Assembly (NCBI GenBank): GCA_021324755.1
Contig: JAJPIL010000009.1
Span: 62,001-126,000, forward strand
Direction of reading: 5' to 3'
Source of the DNA: Pseudomonadota bacterium
GTDB taxonomy: Bacteria; Desulfobacterota; Binatia; Binatales; Binataceae
DNA: 64,000 nt
The position numbers and the translations under genes were made by a program. The notes under the pieces were generated by a model. That model worked only from the letters and a program-made list of their open reading frames with translations, was not told where the DNA came from and did not search any database. How positions within the stretch are numbered: the stretch's first letter is position 1; each line of letters opens with the position of its first letter. Positions 63,109-64,000 of this stretch are shown piece after piece.

Positions 63109-63561
63109 TCACCACTCAAGCTGGGTCCGCTCGGGATCGACCCGAAAGCATTCGTACTCCCGGGTCATCAATGGGCTCGATAAAATGAAATCGGCGGTAG
63201 CACGGTTGCACGCAATCGGGATGTTGTACATCACTGCCACCCGCAAAAGCGCCTTGACATCGACGTCATGGGGTTGCGGCGTCAGGGGATCCCAAAAGAA
63301 AATCACAAAATCGATTCGACCCTCGGCCACGGCTGCACCAACTTGCTGGTCGCCTCCCAGCGGGCCGCTCAGAAAGCGGGTCACTTGCAAACCCAGCTCG
63401 CGCGAGAGAAGCAGACCGGTCGTACCAGAGGCGAACAGTTCGTGCTGACTGAGCGTGTCGCGATTGTAGCGCGCCCAATCCAGCAAGTCCGCTTTGCGAT
63501 TATCATGCGCTATAAGCGCGATCCGCTTTTTGGGAGCCATCTTAAATACTGCAACCTGCAT
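63109..63561 (-). CDS. mgsA: Methylglyoxal synthase
   Basis: About 150 residues. The enzyme converts dihydroxyacetone phosphate to methylglyoxal and phosphate. The start of the fold is RIALIAHDNRKADLLDWA; the phosphate-binding region is FASGTTGLLLSRELG and SGPLGGDQQVGAAVAEG; the catalytic Asp lies in FVIFFWDPLTPQPHDVDVKALLRVAV. NRATADFILSSPLM closes the family core. Several in-frame Met precede the fold; the ATG at 63540 is another possible start. It stands alone. It bypasses lower glycolysis when phosphate is scarce. Confidence 0.93.
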   Translation of the reverse strand: MQVAVFKMAPKKRIALIAHDNRKADLLDWARYNRDTLSQHELFASGTTGLLLSRELGLQVTRFLSGPLGGDQQVGAAVAEGRIDFVIFFWDPLTPQPHDVDVKALLRVAVMYNIPIACNRATADFILSSPLMTREYECFRVDPERTQLEW

Positions 63562-63594
63562 CATGGTCGACCCACTTCTTTCACCCGCGAACAT

Positions 63595-63908
63595 TCAAAC
63601 CGGCATCTCTAAGCATTTCGACTGCACCATTCACCCACTATCTGTGCTAGCATTCGCCGTGCCAGGGCGGAGATGGCAAGTTATGCCTTCTCGCTACTAA
63701 AACGCGTAGTGTTCAACTCGGTTCAAAGTATGGGCGGAGCAGGAATATGCTCGCCACTTGCATGCTGATTTGCAAATTGAGAAAAGTTGAAATTTGGAGC
63801 AAAAGAAAAGAATCCAGGCAGCTCGGAGTCTGATTTCACCGAGCTCAGCTTAGGCGTGCTCAAATCGAGGTGCCGAGGGTGCGCTTGTATCTTGCTTGAC
63901 CCAGCGGG
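63595..63908. other. Intergenic region before the edge gene
   Basis: About 310 bp containing no supported gene or RNA. The flanking genes are both on the minus strand. Confidence 0.35.
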
Positions 63909-64000
63909 CTACTTTTTCGTCTGGGGTTCGCCGCCGGCTGCTGGCAATTCAAACCCAGCCCATCGTTCCAGAAGGGTGATTACCGCGGTCAAATCAGCCT
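63909..64000 (-). CDS. C-terminal end of an unidentified protein (cut by window edge)
   Basis: A minus-strand frame open from the window edge to a TAG at 63909-63911. It reads ADLTAVITLLERWAGFELPA and then AAGGEPQTKK. The helical segment followed by a Pro/Gly-rich, charged tail looks like the end of a real protein. Only 30 codons are visible, so no family can be named. Confidence 0.4.
   Translation of the reverse strand, partial: ADLTAVITLLERWAGFELPAAGGEPQTKK

Overview
The window reads as chromosomal DNA of a free-living, Gram-negative-type bacterium: it has a Slt-like lytic transglycosylase, RND and EmrAB efflux pumps, and no phage, insertion sequence, integron or CRISPR array that I can see. 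The gene orders dprA-topA-trmFO and rplM-rpsI-argC, together with a selenocysteine gene, an ergothioneine pair and a prkA-yeaH-spoVR operon, suit a deltaproteobacterial-grade lineage (Desulfobacterota/Binatota-like). This placement is inference; no rRNA gene is present to settle it.

Layout. 1-9957: end of an ECF sigma gene, polA, an FmdB-type zinc ribbon, a ferritin-like protein, then dprA, topA and trmFO. 10149-16570: a Ppx/GppA phosphatase, a GT39-type membrane glycosyltransferase, and a tetR-emrA-emrB efflux operon with a paired operator-like site. 17004-20958: an AlkA-type glycosylase, pyrF, and a two-gene redox unit made of a thioredoxin-fold fusion protein and a UGSC-family selenoprotein, which is read through an in-frame TGA followed by a strong hairpin. 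21143-28460: a HAD phosphatase and Slt transglycosylase, maf, yggS-proC-yggT, and a TauE/SafE plus DUF1634 pair. 28594-34271: a persulfide-dioxygenase/rhodanese fusion and an RND pump operon. 34458-36817: tRNA-Asp, rplM, rpsI, argC. 36907-45779: a citramalyl/malyl-CoA lyase-like protein, a giant FAD/Fe-S dehydrogenase, a small zinc ribbon, and an arginine-catabolism-like group (AstA-like, M20 peptidase, class III aminotransferase). 45850-52342: spoVR-yeaH-prkA, an MBL-fold hydrolase and a CopD-like membrane protein. 52584-58832: a polyphosphate-centred neighbourhood (Ppx, CHAD, SixA, two divergent thymidylate-kinase-like proteins, a polyphosphate-glucokinase-like ROK protein). 59078-64000: egtB-egtD, a CobD-like aminotransferase, mgsA, and the tail of one more gene.

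How the genes work together. Three neighbourhoods stand out. The selenoprotein and its thioredoxin-fold partner look like one thiol-redox unit. The Ppx/CHAD/SixA/TMK-like/PPGK-like group suggests an uncharacterised polyphosphate and phosphoryl-transfer module, in which one kinase-like paralogue has an Arg in place of the P-loop Lys. The sulfur genes (TauE, DUF1634, persulfide dioxygenase-rhodanese) suggest sulfite or persulfide handling. Much of the rest is housekeeping.
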